Source: Gordonia jinhuaensis (GTDB lineage: Bacteria; Actinomycetota; Actinomycetes; Mycobacteriales; Mycobacteriaceae). From it: DNA of 64,000 nt. Each line of letters opens with the position of its first letter. Position 1 is the stretch's first letter. The notes under the pieces are model-generated. The model did no database searches and had not been told where the DNA came from. It saw nothing but the letters and a program-made list of their open reading frames with translations. This document shows positions 1-9,235 of the stretch, piece by piece. The stretch spans positions 186,001 to 250,000 of the forward strand of contig NZ_BMGC01000003.1 of NCBI RefSeq assembly GCF_014639795.1. Direction: 5' to 3'. Position numbers and translations under genes: made by a program.

Positions 1-2
1 TG

Positions 3-479
3 CTGCCGGCACCCGCACAGGGCGCGCTGGCCGTGGAGTGCCGCTCCGATGATGCCGAACTGGTGAGCATTCTCGCCGAGTTGGACGATGCCCCCACCAG
101 GGCGGCGATCGACGCCGAGCGCGCGGTGCTGGCGACTCTGGAAGCCGGGTGCACCGCACCCGTCGGTGCGATCGCCGACGTCGTGGAATCGATCGACGAG
201 AGCGGCCGCATCTTCACGGAGCTGTCGCTGCGCGCGATCGTCGCGGCGGTGGACGGATCCGACACGATCAAGGCCTCGGTCGTCGGATCGGTCGACAGGG
301 CCGCTGAACTCGGCAAGGAACTTGCCGCCGAGCTGCTCGATCTCGGCGCCGCCGAACTGGTCGCCCTCGCCGACGACGAGCAGGCGACCGACGGCGACGC
401 ACACCGAGTGGACTCATCACAAGCCGCTCCCGACGGGGGAGTGGACGCCCGAACTGGGCAGGAGAACGAAAACGCATGA
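3..479 (+). CDS. hemC: Porphobilinogen deaminase, C-terminal part
   Basis: The reading frame is already open at the left edge, so this is the 3' end of a longer gene. It begins with [14 protein letters not shown], which matches the conserved segment of hydroxymethylbilane synthase that follows the cofactor-binding domain. A Cys in [10 protein letters not shown] fits the site to which the dipyrromethane cofactor is bound. The enzyme joins four porphobilinogen units into hydroxymethylbilane in cytosolic heme synthesis. The stop overlaps the ATG of the next gene by four bases (ATGA at 476-479), so the two are translationally coupled. The last 35 or so residues are hydrophilic and look like a lineage-specific tail. 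Confidence 0.93.
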   Translation: MPAPAQGALAVECRSDDAELVSILAELDDAPTRAAIDAERAVLATLEAGCTAPVGAIADVVESIDESGRIFTELSLRAIVAAVDGSDTIKASVVGSVDRAAELGKELAAELLDLGAAELVALADDEQATDGDAHRVDSSQAAPDGGVDARTGQENENA

Positions 480-2086
480 GCCGTACGACGAAGAAGACCA
501 CACCCGGCCGCATCCTGTTCGTGGGGGCCGGACCCGGCGATCCCGCCCTGCTGACGATTCGTGCCCGAAGCATCATCGAGACCGCGACCAGCGTGTTCGT
601 CGATCCCGATGTGCCTGCCGGCGTACTCGAACTCGTCGGTGTGGGCCAGGACGGGCCCAAACAACCCGAGCCGACCTCCAAGCGCACCCCGGAGGAGCCC
701 GAGGAGCAGGAGCAGTCCTCGGTGATCCAGCCGGCACTCGGTGATCCCGGTGAGGTCGCCAAGGCGCTGATCGCCGCGGCGAAGGCCGGTGAGGACGTGG
801 TCCGGCTGGTCGCCGGAGACCCTCTGACCGCCGACTCGGTGATGAACGAGGTCAACGCCGTCGCGCGCACCTCGGTGGTGTTCGAGGTGGTCCCCGGACT
901 CTCCTCACACGCCGCGGTTCCCACCTACGCGGGCACCCCGCTGGGCTCCACCCACACCGTCGCCGACGTCCGTTCGGGTGTCGACTGGTCGGCGCTGGCT
1001 GCCGCCCCGGCGCCCCTGGTGTTGCACGCGACCGCCGGACATCTCGCCGAGATTGCCAGTGAGCTGACCGAACACGGTGTGGCACCCCAGACCCCGGCAT
1101 CGCTGACGGTCGGCGGGACCACCACCAACCAGCGCACCATCGAAGCCACACTGGCCACGCTCAACGACAACGGTGCCGACCTGCAGGGCCCGTTGGTGGT
1201 GACGATCGGCAAGATCGCCTCCGGTCGTGGCCGGCTGAACTGGTGGGAGTCGCGTCCGCTGTACGGCTGGACCGTGCTGGTGCCGCGCACCAAGGATCAG
1301 GCCGGCGACATGAGCGACCGCCTCGGTGTACACGGTGCGGTGGCCAAGGAGGTTCCGACCATCGCCGTCGAGCCGCCCCGCAGCCCCGCCCAGATGGAGC
1401 GCGCGGTCAAGGGTCTCGTCGACGGTCGTTACCAGTGGGTGGTGTTCACCTCCACCAACGCGGTCAAGGCCGTCTGGGAGAAGTTCGACGAATTCGGTTT
1501 GGACGCACGCGCTTTCAGCGGCGTGAAGATCGCCTGTGTCGGTGAGGCCACCGCCGCCAAGGTGCGCTCGTTCGGTATCAACCCCGAGCTGGTGCCATCC
1601 GGTGAGCAGTCCTCCCTCGGCCTGCTCGCCGACTTCCCGCCCTATGACGACGTTTTCGACCCGGTGAACCGAGTTCTGTTGCCCCGCGCCGACATCGCCA
1701 CCGAGACGCTCTCGGAGGGTCTGCGTGAGCGCGGCTGGGAGATCGACGACGTGACCGCCTACCGGACGGTGCGCGCAGCACCGCCGCCCGCGGAGACCCG
1801 CGAGATGATCAAGACCGGCGGATTCGACGCGGTCTGTTTCACCTCGAGTTCCACGGTCCGCAACCTCGTGGGTATCGCCGGAAAGCCGCACGCGCGCACC
1901 ATCGTTGCGTGCATCGGACCGAAGACGGCCGAGACCGCAATCGAATTCGGGTTGCGTGTGGACGTGCAGCCCGAGAGTGCGTCGATCTGCGAACTCGTCG
2001 ACGCGCTCGCCGAGCACGCCGCGCGACTGCGCGCCGAGGGCACGCTGCCCCCGCCGCGTAAGAAGGCCCGTCGCTCGCGTTCCTAG
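476..2086 (+). CDS. hemD: Fused uroporphyrinogen-III C-methyltransferase / uroporphyrinogen-III synthase
   Basis: This 536-residue protein has two enzyme domains. Residues about 10-250 look like a SAM-dependent SUMT/CobA domain: [14 protein letters not shown] near the start, [10 protein letters not shown], and [21 protein letters not shown]. Residues about 262-520 look like Hem[27 protein letters not shown], and [10 protein letters not shown]. The HemD part closes hydroxymethylbilane to uroporphyrinogen III. The methyltransferase part would divert it toward siroheme or cobalamin. The same fusion sits after hemC in Mycobacterium (Rv0511). The C-terminus is short and basic (RKKARRSRS). It is coupled to hemC by ATGA overlap and followed by a strong hairpin before hemB. 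Confidence 0.93.
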   Translation: MSRTTKKTTPGRILFVGAGPGDPALLTIRARSIIETATSVFVDPDVPAGVLELVGVGQDGPKQPEPTSKRTPEEPEEQEQSSVIQPALGDPGEVAKALIAAAKAGEDVVRLVAGDPLTADSVMNEVNAVARTSVVFEVVPGLSSHAAVPTYAGTPLGSTHTVADVRSGVDWSALAAAPAPLVLHATAGHLAEIASELTEHGVAPQTPASLTVGGTTTNQRTIEATLATLNDNGADLQGPLVVTIGKIASGRGRLNWWESRPLYGWTVLVPRTKDQAGDMSDRLGVHGAVAKEVPTIAVEPPRSPAQMERAVKGLVDGRYQWVVFTSTNAVKAVWEKFDEFGLDARAFSGVKIACVGEATAAKVRSFGINPELVPSGEQSSLGLLADFPPYDDVFDPVNRVLLPRADIATETLSEGLRERGWEIDDVTAYRTVRAAPPPAETREMIKTGGFDAVCFTSSSTVRNLVGIAGKPHARTIVACIGPKTAETAIEFGLRVDVQPESASICELVDALAEHAARLRAEGTLPPPRKKARRSRS

Positions 2087-2145
2087 TTCGCGAGTCGCCG
2101 CCCGTTCACGCCGCGTCGTGTGACGCGTGTGCCACTGCCGGACAC

Positions 2146-2185
2146 CGAACGATCCCACCTCCCCTCGGGGCGGTGGGATCGTTCG
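2146..2185 (+). terminator. Hairpin between hemD and hemB
   Basis: Perfect 14-bp arms (cgaacgatcccacc at 2146-2159 and its complement at 2172-2185) enclose a loop that itself contains cccctcgggg. There is no long T run, only ttcgttcac after it. It lies 60 bp after the hemD stop and 75 bp before hemB, which suits a terminator that separates the two transcripts. Confidence 0.7.
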
Positions 2186-2260
2186 TTCACGGGTTCACAC
2201 CTGCGCTGGTGAGAATGCCCATAGGGCAGTGTCGGTAGCTGTGCTCGTAGGCTGGTTGTC

Positions 2261-3247
2261 ATGTCGATCGATCGTCCCTACATCCGTCCGCGCCGACTGC
2301 GCACCACCCCCGCGATGCGACGGCTGGTCGCGCAGACGACTCTCGAGCCACGCAATCTCGTGCTGCCGATGTTCGTCGCCGACGGCATCGACGCCCCGCG
2401 CCCGATCGAGTCGATGCCCGGGGTGGTCCAGCACACGCGCGAATCGCTGCGCAAGGCCGCCCATGAGGCGGTACAGGCCGGCGTCGGCGGGCTGATGCTC
2501 TTCGGCGTCCCGTCGCCCGGCGACAAGGACGCGCTCGGTTCGGGAGCCGACGACGCCGACGGCATCCTCAACCTCGGATTGTCTGATCTGCGAAGCGATC
2601 TCGGCGATTCGACGGTGCTCATGGCCGACACCTGCCTCGACGAGTTCACCGATCACGGCCATTGCGGTGTACTCGCCGCCGACGGCCGGGTGGACAACGA
2701 TGCGACGCTGGAGCGGTATGTGTCGATGTCGCTGGCGCAGGCACGCGCGGGAGCGCATCTGCTCGGGCCGAGCGGGATGATGGACGGTCAGGTCGCCGCG
2801 ATCCGCACCGCGCTCGACGCCGAGGGATTCACCGACACCGGCATCCTCGCCTACACCGCCAAGTACTCCTCGGCGTTCTACGGTCCGTTCCGCGAGGCGG
2901 TCGGGTCGAGTCTGCAGGGCGACCGCAAGACCTACCAGCAGGATCCGCACAACCGCGACGAGGCGATCCGCGAACTCGAGCTCGATCTCGCCGAGGGCGC
3001 CGACATCGTGATGGTGAAGCCGGCGATGAGCTACCTCGACATCGTGCGCGACGTGGCCAATGTGGTGGACGTGCCGGTGTCGGCCTACCAGATCTCCGGT
3101 GAGTACGCGATGATCACCGCCGCCGCCGAACGGGGCTGGATCGACCGCGACGCCGCCGTCCTCGAATCGCTCGTGGGGATCCGGCGCGCCGGTGCGTCGA
3201 TCATCCTCACCTACTGGGCGACCGAGGTCGCCGGCTGGTTGTCGTGA
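2261..3247 (+). CDS. hemB: Delta-aminolevulinic acid dehydratase (porphobilinogen synthase)
   Basis: This 328-residue protein condenses two 5-aminolevulinate molecules to porphobilinogen in the cytosol, feeding HemC. Both active-site lysines are visible: K201 in TAKYSSAFYGPF and the Schiff-base K253 in MVKPAMSYLDI. The metal loop reads DTCLDEFTDHGHCG. It keeps the first and last cysteines of the zinc-type signature but has Asp at the middle position. Length is normal for the family. It has its own upstream region after the hairpin at 2146-2185, so it may be separately transcribed from hemC-hemD. Confidence 0.96.
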   Translation: MSIDRPYIRPRRLRTTPAMRRLVAQTTLEPRNLVLPMFVADGIDAPRPIESMPGVVQHTRESLRKAAHEAVQAGVGGLMLFGVPSPGDKDALGSGADDADGILNLGLSDLRSDLGDSTVLMADTCLDEFTDHGHCGVLAADGRVDNDATLERYVSMSLAQARAGAHLLGPSGMMDGQVAAIRTALDAEGFTDTGILAYTAKYSSAFYGPFREAVGSSLQGDRKTYQQDPHNRDEAIRELELDLAEGADIVMVKPAMSYLDIVRDVANVVDVPVSAYQISGEYAMITAAAERGWIDRDAAVLESLVGIRRAGASIILTYWATEVAGWLS

Positions 3248-3347
3248 CCCGCTGAGTCCGCGGTAACGGCCCGCTGGGCAGGGCGATAGGCGGTGATGTG
3301 ACCCGGTCCGTCGAATGCGTGCGGGAGTCGGTCACTATCCTCGTGTC

Positions 3348-4358
3348 ATGTCGGATTCTCAGGGGCCTCATCAGGCCGGTCCGTATCCGCCATACGGTCA
3401 GCCACCGCAGACGACGCCGAAGGATCCCTCAGTGCGTCCGCCGCTGGTCCAGCATGTCGCGATGGCCACCGAGCTGTGGCTGGTGGTGATCCTCATGCAG
3501 ATCGTGGCCTACGTCGGGGAGTATTCGCGCGGCCGGGACATCATGCGCGACGCGGCGAACTCGCCGGAGGCGGCCGATCTGGTGAATTCCACGGCGTTCC
3601 TGGTCACGATGTGGGTGGTCGTCGGCGTGATCATGGCCGGTATCAGTCTCACGGTGGTCTGGTTCACCCGACAGGGCTACAACTGGGCGCGCATGGTGCT
3701 CATCTTCTTCAGCGCCTATGTGGTGGTCGGTGCGGTGTCGGTGTGGTTCACCAGCGATCGCACGTCGTGGACGATGGTGCCCACCGAGATCGGCGGCGTC
3801 GCGGCGCTCGGCGCGCTGTTCCTGCTCGGACAGCGCGACTCCTCGGGCTACTTCGCCGACATGAGTGTCTGGCGCACGCGGCGTCGGGCGGCGAAGTCGG
3901 GATATCTGAACCCGTATCAGCAGGTCAACTACCCACCCCGCCAGTACCCGCCCAGTAGTTACCCACCCGGGCAGTACCCGCCGAATAGTTACCCACCCGG
4001 GCAATACCCGCCCAGCAACTACCCGCCCGGCCAATACCCGCAGGGTCAGTACCGGCCCGGTGAGCCCCCATCTGGGCAGCCCTCGTCTGGTCAGCACTCG
4101 TCTGGGCAGCCGCCGGGTGCCGAGCAGTATCTGGGACAGACCGGCCAGTATCCGCAGGGTCAGTACCGTCCGCCCCAGCAGCCCGACCAGTACCCACAGC
4201 CCGGCCAGTACTCGCAGCCCGGCCAGTACCCTGCATCTGGGCAGCAGCCGGGGGAGCAGTCCGGTCGACATCAGGCAGACGATCGCGCGCAGCGCGGCCC
4301 GACCGCCCCGGATCCCCGCTCGACACCCGACCACGACCACCGCGAGGACAACCAGTGA
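3348..4358 (+). CDS. Membrane protein with a proline/glutamine/tyrosine-rich repeat tail
   Basis: I chose the ATG at 3348 (336 residues) rather than an upstream in-frame codon because the reading from here starts MSDSQGPHQAGPYPPYG, a normal soluble N-terminus. About four hydrophobic segments follow (roughly residues 35-55, 80-105, 112-135 and 145-165). The last 150 residues are low-complexity: repeats of YPPGQYPP-type followed by SSGQP and GQYPQ stretches. Such tails are common on actinobacterial membrane proteins of unknown role and could sit in the cytoplasm or interact with the cell envelope. The stop overlaps the next gene by ATGA, which makes it the first gene of a small membrane-protein operon. 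No function is assigned. Confidence 0.8.
   Translation: MSDSQGPHQAGPYPPYGQPPQTTPKDPSVRPPLVQHVAMATELWLVVILMQIVAYVGEYSRGRDIMRDAANSPEAADLVNSTAFLVTMWVVVGVIMAGISLTVVWFTRQGYNWARMVLIFFSAYVVVGAVSVWFTSDRTSWTMVPTEIGGVAALGALFLLGQRDSSGYFADMSVWRTRRRAAKSGYLNPYQQVNYPPRQYPPSSYPPGQYPPNSYPPGQYPPSNYPPGQYPQGQYRPGEPPSGQPSSGQHSSGQPPGAEQYLGQTGQYPQGQYRPPQQPDQYPQPGQYSQPGQYPASGQQPGEQSGRHQADDRAQRGPTAPDPRSTPDHDHREDNQ
3942..4061 (+). repeat. 30-bp tandem repeat inside the membrane protein gene
   Basis: Four consecutive 30-bp units encode QYPPSSYPPG, QYPPNSYPPG, QYPPSNYPPG and QYPQGQYRPG. The DNA units are nearly identical in the first three copies, so copy number could vary by slippage or recombination. Weaker related units continue to about 4250. 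Confidence 0.8.
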
Positions 4359-4741
4359 TGAGTACCACCCCGGCGACGACGCCGCCGAAGACCGCGCGAT
4401 GGGCGATCGGGCTCTGGTGGACCGGCGGTGTGCTGCTGGTGCTGTTCGGCGTCATCGTGGCCGCCGTGAACGATCACGCGGGTGTCCGCACGATCGGCAT
4501 CATCTATGTGCTGATCGGCATCGCCGACATCGTGCTGGGGCGCCGCGCCTTCGGTCGTGATTCGCGGGCGCGCTCGGCGGTGTCGGTGCTGACGCTCGTG
4601 GTGACCATGTTGTCGATGATCGGAGCCGTCATTCTCGGGACGGCGGTGGCGATGCTGCTGCTCGCCTCCCTGTTCGCGCTCGGTGGTTCGCTGATGTCCT
4701 ATCGCCCCACATCCGAGCCGTGGTTCAACCCGAAGTCCTGA
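4355..4741 (+). CDS. Small integral membrane protein
   Basis: This 128-residue protein has about four hydrophobic segments: WAIGLWWTGGVLLVLFGVIV, VRTIGIIYVLIGIADIVLG, VLTLVVTMLSMIGAVIL and AVAMLLLASLFALGG. Few polar loops separate them, and the C-terminus is a short YRPTSEPWFNPKS tail. It overlaps the upstream gene by four bases and is followed after 10 bp by the next gene, so all are probably co-transcribed. The family is not recognised. The charge pattern suggests the tail is cytoplasmic. Confidence 0.75.
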   Translation: MMSTTPATTPPKTARWAIGLWWTGGVLLVLFGVIVAAVNDHAGVRTIGIIYVLIGIADIVLGRRAFGRDSRARSAVSVLTLVVTMLSMIGAVILGTAVAMLLLASLFALGGSLMSYRPTSEPWFNPKS

Positions 4742-4751
4742 CATCGACACC

Positions 4752-5414
4752 GTGAGCACACCGTCATCGCAGCCGACCGGAGAAGAACACCGCGAGGTGC
4801 TCTTCCGCGAGGACGGCGGCTCGTGGTGGGTGGTGCTCATCGGGCCGGTGCTGGTTCTCGCGGTGATCCTGCTCGAGGCCTTCACCGGCGACGGCCATGT
4901 GCACTGGGCGGTGCTGATCATCTTCGGCCTCATCGTCACCGGGTTCTCCGCGGTGCAGGTGGTCGCGGCACGGCGACATGTCAGCGTCGAACTGACCGAC
5001 ACGCACCTGCGTCAGGGCACCAAGACGATAGCGCTGACCGACATCCGCGCGATCTATCCCGAGAACCGCGGCAGCGATGCCGAGAAGTGGGAGAGTGCCC
5101 CGGCACTCGGTGAGTTGAGCGGGGTACCGCGGCGCCGCCACGGGATCGGGCTGCGATTCGACGACGGCAAGCTGGCGCAGGCGTGGGCTCGCGACGTCGA
5201 CACCTTCCGGCGGGAGCTCAGTGAGGCTCATCTGGCCGCACAGATCGCCGCTCGACAGCAGACCGGCGAGACGAAGCGAAAGAAGCGGTCCGACAGGGGT
5301 TCCGGCCCCGCTCCCGCGACCGACACCGCACCGGAGGACGACACCGCACCGGAGGACGACACCGGCCGCGATGCGAATCACGCAGACGATCCAGGCAAGG
5401 GGCAGTCCTCATGA
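4752..5414 (+). CDS. DUF3093-like membrane protein
   Basis: Translation from the GTG at 4752 gives 220 residues. An N-terminal HREVLFREDGGSWW stretch precedes two transmembrane segments (about residues 27-45 and 53-73). A soluble domain follows (VSVELTDTHLRQGTKTIALTDIRAIYPE), resembling the PH-like fold of DUF3093 proteins found in actinobacteria. The C-terminal 40 residues are Asp/Glu/Pro-rich with a near-perfect repeat of TAPEDDTAPEDD. Position after hemB matches the small membrane genes Rv0513-Rv0514 of M. tuberculosis, but the assignment is by context and general resemblance only. The stop overlaps the next gene (ATGA). Confidence 0.75.
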   Translation: MSTPSSQPTGEEHREVLFREDGGSWWVVLIGPVLVLAVILLEAFTGDGHVHWAVLIIFGLIVTGFSAVQVVAARRHVSVELTDTHLRQGTKTIALTDIRAIYPENRGSDAEKWESAPALGELSGVPRRRHGIGLRFDDGKLAQAWARDVDTFRRELSEAHLAAQIAARQQTGETKRKKRSDRGSGPAPATDTAPEDDTAPEDDTGRDANHADDPGKGQSS

Positions 5415-5656
5415 TCCGCCGGTTGATCGCAGTCGTCGTTGCCGTGGCGGGGGTGGTGATGCTCGTACTCGGTTGTCTCAATGCCACGCGTACCGCGTCG
5501 ATGCCGCCGACCACCTACAACGGAAAGCAGATCGCCGGCCCGTACGACCAGCTGATCATCGATGGCAACTGGGTGGCCATCGCGACCGTGGGCGCCATCA
5601 TGGTGCTGTGCGCGGTGTTCGTCGGGTTCACCCGGTCGACCCGTCCAGCGCAGTGA
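5411..5656 (+). CDS. Small two-helix membrane protein
   Basis: This 81-residue protein has an N-terminal hydrophobic helix (LIAVVVAVAGVVMLVLGC) and a second near the C-terminus (WVAIATVGAIMVLCAVFVGF). They are separated by a polar loop of about 30 residues that probably faces outside. It is coupled to the upstream gene by ATGA overlap and is the last gene of this small operon. A hairpin at 5692-5724 follows. The role is unknown. Confidence 0.75.
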   Translation: MIRRLIAVVVAVAGVVMLVLGCLNATRTASMPPTTYNGKQIAGPYDQLIIDGNWVAIATVGAIMVLCAVFVGFTRSTRPAQ

Positions 5657-5691
5657 TGACCGCGCAGTGATGACGCGCAGTGAGCGCGCCG

Positions 5692-5724
5692 CGGTGGTTG
5701 CCCGCCTGCGACAGGCAACCACCG
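5692..5724. terminator. Bidirectional hairpin between convergent genes
   Basis: Perfect 11-bp arms (cggtggttgcc at 5692-5702, ggcaaccaccg at 5714-5724) lie between the stop of the plus-strand membrane operon and the stop of the minus-strand acyl-CoA oxidase gene. This position suits a terminator serving both directions. Confidence 0.65.
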
Positions 5725-5755
5725 GTCTCATCTGATCGTTGTCAGACCGTGAACC

Positions 5756-7735
5756 TCACGCCATCATCTCGGTCTTCAGGAGTGCCTCGGGCACGCCGAA
5801 GGCATCGACCAGGGTGCGAGCGTGCGGACGCAGTTCCTCGCAGAGGTCGTTGACACCCCGGCGGATGCTCTTGGCGCGTTCCACCGAGACGAAGCGGTGC
5901 ATGAGGAACCAGCCGAGATCGTTCTCGAGTGCGCTGTAGACGTAGAGGTCACAGACCTTCCACAGCAGCTCCTTGGTCTCGGGTGAATCGACGTCGTCGA
6001 TCGCCTCGATGAAGGCCTCGAGCACCACGCGTTCGGTGTGGGCTGAGGCGACCTTGAGGATGTGGTCCTGTGCGGAGTTGTAGACCTCGAACGGGTCGGC
6101 GTCATCGCCGGTCGCGCGCCGCATCCTGGTGGCGGCGGTGCGCAGGAGGTGCTCCTCGCGGCCGCGGAACAGCCGCAGCTGGGTGCCACGGTTGGTGAGA
6201 TCGGACTTCTCGAGATCCTCGTCGGAGGAGTTCAGCAACGTCTGCACCACCTGTCGTGCCGCTGACTTCTCCAGGAACACATCGCGGGCCATGCCGGCGA
6301 CGAAGCGCGCCAGACCGACCGTCGAGAGCCCCTGTACGTCATCGGCGTAGGCGGTGAGCAGCTCCTTGCCGACGAGCTGGGTGAGTACGGTGTTGTCGCC
6401 CTCGAAGGTGGTGAACACATCGATGTCGCCGCGCATGGTCGACAGCTGGTTGGCGGCGAGATAGCCGGCGCCGCCGCATGCCTCGCGGCACACGTTGATG
6501 GCGTGGGAGGCATGCCAGGTGCTCATCGCCTTCAAACCGGCTGCCGCGCTCTCGAGTTGGCGCTGGCGCGCGGCAAACGCCTTGTCCTCCAGGCTCGGTT
6601 CGGGACCCGACTGCAACTCGTGCAACTCCGCGGTCACCTCGTTCTGCGCGAACTGCAGCGCATAGGATTTCGCGATCAGCGGCAACAACTTGCGCTGATG
6701 CACCCGGTAATCCATCACCAGCATCTCGGTGTCGGAGTCGGGCGCGTCGAACTGCCTGCGCTGCTCGGCATATCGCGTGGCGATGGTCAGCGCCTTGCGC
6801 GCTGCGCTGCCGCCGGTCGCCGCGACGCTGATGCGGCCGCGGATCAGCGTGCCCAGCATGGTGAAGAAGCGCCGGTTGGAGTTCTCGATGGGGGAGGTGT
6901 AGGTGCCGTCGGGTTCGACATCGGCGTACTTGTTGAGCAGGTTGGCCCGCGGCACGCGTACGTGGTCGAACACGATGCGGCCGTTGTCCACTCCGGCCAG
7001 CCCGCCCTTGACCCCGCAGTCCGAGGTGGTGACCCCGGGCAGGTCGGCGCCGGCCTCGTCGCGGATCGGGACCACGAAGCAGTGCACACCCTGACCGGTC
7101 GGCTCGGAGTCGTTGGGTCCGGCGGTGATCAGCTGCGCGAACACCGCGGCAACGCGTGCATCCCGTGCTCCACCGCCGATGTAGTCCTTGCGCGCCGAGG
7201 GCGTGGGGGAGTCGATCACGAATTCCTGCGTGGCCGGGTCGTAGGTGGCGGTGGTCTGCAGGGCCTGCACGTTGGAGCCGTGCCCGGTCTCGGTCATCGC
7301 GAAACATCCGAGCAGGTCCAGGCTGATCAGGTCGGCGACATAGGCATCGTGGTGGCGTGCGGTGCCGAGGTTCTCGATCGCACCCCCGAACAGACCCCAC
7401 TGCACGCCGGCCTTCACCATCAGCGACAGGTCGGCGTAGCCGAGCATCTCGATGGCGGTGATCGCACCGCCGACATCGCCGGTGCCACCGTGCTCGGGCC
7501 GAAATCCCGCGGCGGCGAAATCGAGATCGGCCAGCTCACGCAGGTGGGCGAACGTCACGTCCCGCGCATCCTCGATCCCCAGCGACGGATCCGGAAGCAG
7601 GTCGTCGCGGTCCATATGGGCACGGATGTACTCGCGCAGCTCGTGCCAGCGGCCGTCGAGCGTGCGCTCCAGATCGGCGACGAGCTCTGACCGCGTGGTG
7701 TCTTCTGGGGATGTATGGGCATCGGTGACCGTCAT
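5756..7735 (-). CDS. Acyl-CoA dehydrogenase/oxidase (ACOX-like)
   Basis: This 659-residue flavoprotein is longer than the usual 380-400-residue acyl-CoA dehydrogenase and matches the acyl-CoA oxidase layout with an extra C-terminal helical domain. Visible motifs are CFAMTETGHGSNV (substrate/FAD-binding middle domain), RISVAATGGSAARKALTIATRYAEQRRQF, and FEGDNTVLTQLVGKELL, which carries the catalytic Glu typical of acyl-CoA oxidases. It would introduce the 2,3 double bond in fatty acyl-CoA beta-oxidation. Whether electrons go to oxygen or to electron-transfer flavoprotein cannot be read from the sequence. It is transcribed alone between two hairpins. Confidence 0.9.
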   Translation of the reverse strand: MTVTDAHTSPEDTTRSELVADLERTLDGRWHELREYIRAHMDRDDLLPDPSLGIEDARDVTFAHLRELADLDFAAAGFRPEHGGTGDVGGAITAIEMLGYADLSLMVKAGVQWGLFGGAIENLGTARHHDAYVADLISLDLLGCFAMTETGHGSNVQALQTTATYDPATQEFVIDSPTPSARKDYIGGGARDARVAAVFAQLITAGPNDSEPTGQGVHCFVVPIRDEAGADLPGVTTSDCGVKGGLAGVDNGRIVFDHVRVPRANLLNKYADVEPDGTYTSPIENSNRRFFTMLGTLIRGRISVAATGGSAARKALTIATRYAEQRRQFDAPDSDTEMLVMDYRVHQRKLLPLIAKSYALQFAQNEVTAELHELQSGPEPSLEDKAFAARQRQLESAAAGLKAMSTWHASHAINVCREACGGAGYLAANQLSTMRGDIDVFTTFEGDNTVLTQLVGKELLTAYADDVQGLSTVGLARFVAGMARDVFLEKSAARQVVQTLLNSSDEDLEKSDLTNRGTQLRLFRGREEHLLRTAATRMRRATGDDADPFEVYNSAQDHILKVASAHTERVVLEAFIEAIDDVDSPETKELLWKVCDLYVYSALENDLGWFLMHRFVSVERAKSIRRGVNDLCEELRPHARTLVDAFGVPEALLKTEMMA

Positions 7736-7841
7736 GGATCAAGCCTACGTATCAAGCCGCATCTGCGAGGGTGGGTATGTTCACTCCGATTGCGCACTGC
7801 AGGACATCGCGTCGAGCGGCGTATGCGCGGTCGGCATGAGC

Positions 7842-7885
7842 GCTGTCAGGGCCCCGCCGCCACATGGCGCCGGGGCCCTGACAGC
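7842..7885 (-). terminator. Strong hairpin downstream of the serine hydrolase gene
   Basis: Perfect 15-bp arms (gctgtcagggccccg at 7842-7856 and its complement at 7871-7885) lie about 70 bp past the stop of the minus-strand hydrolase gene. A second, weaker inverted repeat (gtgtgcccgcgg / ccgcaggcacac) lies at 7896-7927, between it and that stop. Together they would end the BVMO-hydrolase transcript before the acyl-CoA oxidase promoter. Confidence 0.7.
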
Positions 7886-7953
7886 CACGGATCTGTGTGT
7901 GCCCGCGGACCCCGCGCCGCAGGCACACGAACCGGGGATGTTCCCCCGGCCGG

Positions 7954-9159
7954 TCAGCTCCCGAGCGTGCGATAGAACTCGGTCTCGAGATCCATGTACT
8001 TGCCGAACGACGTGGGATCGCCGAACGGCAGGATCTGGGTGGCCCAGTAGCCGCCGTAGCCGTTCTCGCGATCGATCCAGTAGAACAGGTTGGCCAATCC
8101 GGCCCAACCCAGTGCGCCGGCGGGGCGTCCGGTCGGGGCCAGCTCGTTGTTGATCATGAACGGCAGAGACCACGACTTCGACTGTCCGGGGAAGAATTCG
8201 GCGTCGTTGGACAGCGATGGGATGACACCGGGCAGCATGGTGACGGCCAGATCGCCGAGGTGGTTTTGCACGGCCATCTCGACCGTCTCGGGCTTGAGTA
8301 CGCGGCCGTTCTCGCCCTGACCGTCGTTGAGCCACATCCGGATGAACTTCATGTACTCGCCGACGGTGCCGTAGAGCCCATGGCCGCCGAAGTCGACCTC
8401 CGGCGGGGAGGGCAGCTCGAAGTCCATCGGGGTCAGCGTGCCGTCGGGGTGGCGGGCATGCATCTCGGCGAGCCGCGACCGGAAGTCTTCGCGCAGAACA
8501 AAACTCATGTCCTCGATACCCAGCGGTGCGAAGACGTGCTCGGTGAACACCTCGCCCAGCCGCTTGCCGCGCAGTCGCTCGACCACCTGGCCCGCCCAGT
8601 CCACGTTGGTGCCGTAGTTCCAGCGCTCACCGGGATCGAACAGCAGCGGTGTCATCAGCGCTGCCTTGGTGGCGGTGATGACACTGGGCTGGCCCTTCTC
8701 CTCGGCCAGTCGGGCATAGGTCTCGTTGAAGAAGTCGTAGCCGAATCCTGCTGAGTGCGTGAGCAGCTGACGTGTGGTCGGGTAGGCCTTCGGTGCCCGC
8801 AGGATCGGCTCGCCGGAGCTGTCGAATCCGTCGATCACCTGCAGCTCGCCCAGTTCGGGCACGTACTCGGTGGCCGGGCGATCGAGATCGAGCTTGCCCT
8901 CCTCGACCAGCTGCAGTGCCGCGGTGGCGGTGATCGCCTTGGTGGTCGAGAACAACGCGAAGACGTCGTTGGTGGTGATCTCGGCGTCCCCGCCGAGACG
9001 GCGCTTGCCGGCGGCCCCCTCGTAGACGTTGCCGTCCCGATCGGTCACCATCGCGACGCCTCCCGCGACAGGTGCCTCGTCGTCGACCGCGGACTGCAGA
9101 ACCGCATCGGCGGCCCGTCCGAAGACCGACGTGTCGAAACCTGTTACCGAACTTGTCAT
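7954..9159 (-). CDS. Serine hydrolase of the beta-lactamase / class C esterase family
   Basis: The start at 9159 is preceded by AGGAAAGGA at good spacing and gives 401 residues. The nucleophile motif SxxK is visible as S71-T-T-K74 in [16 protein letters not shown] later [10 protein letters not shown] segment may supply the second catalytic tyrosine. Such proteins are usually esterases or carboxylesterases. There is no signal peptide, so it should be cytosolic. It follows a Baeyer-Villiger monooxygenase with only 76 bp between them on the same strand. BVMO plus esterase is a known pairing in ketone degradation (for example acetone monooxygenase and methyl acetate hydrolase of Gordonia TY-5). 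I infer that it cleaves the ester made by its neighbour. Confidence 0.88.
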   Translation of the reverse strand: MTSSVTGFDTSVFGRAADAVLQSAVDDEAPVAGGVAMVTDRDGNVYEGAAGKRRLGGDAEITTNDVFALFSTTKAITATAALQLVEEGKLDLDRPATEYVPELGELQVIDGFDSSGEPILRAPKAYPTTRQLLTHSAGFGYDFFNETYARLAEEKGQPSVITATKAALMTPLLFDPGERWNYGTNVDWAGQVVERLRGKRLGEVFTEHVFAPLGIEDMSFVLREDFRSRLAEMHARHPDGTLTPMDFELPSPPEVDFGGHGLYGTVGEYMKFIRMWLNDGQGENGRVLKPETVEMAVQNHLGDLAVTMLPGVIPSLSNDAEFFPGQSKSWSLPFMINNELAPTGRPAGALGWAGLANLFYWIDRENGYGGYWATQILPFGDPTSFGKYMDLETEFYRTLGS

Positions 9160-9235
9160 ATCGTGAGTCCTTTCCTGGGCTCCGTTGTTGCTGACAGGGT
9201 CTGTGGGCACAGCGCGTGGTGCGGGCGAGATCGGC

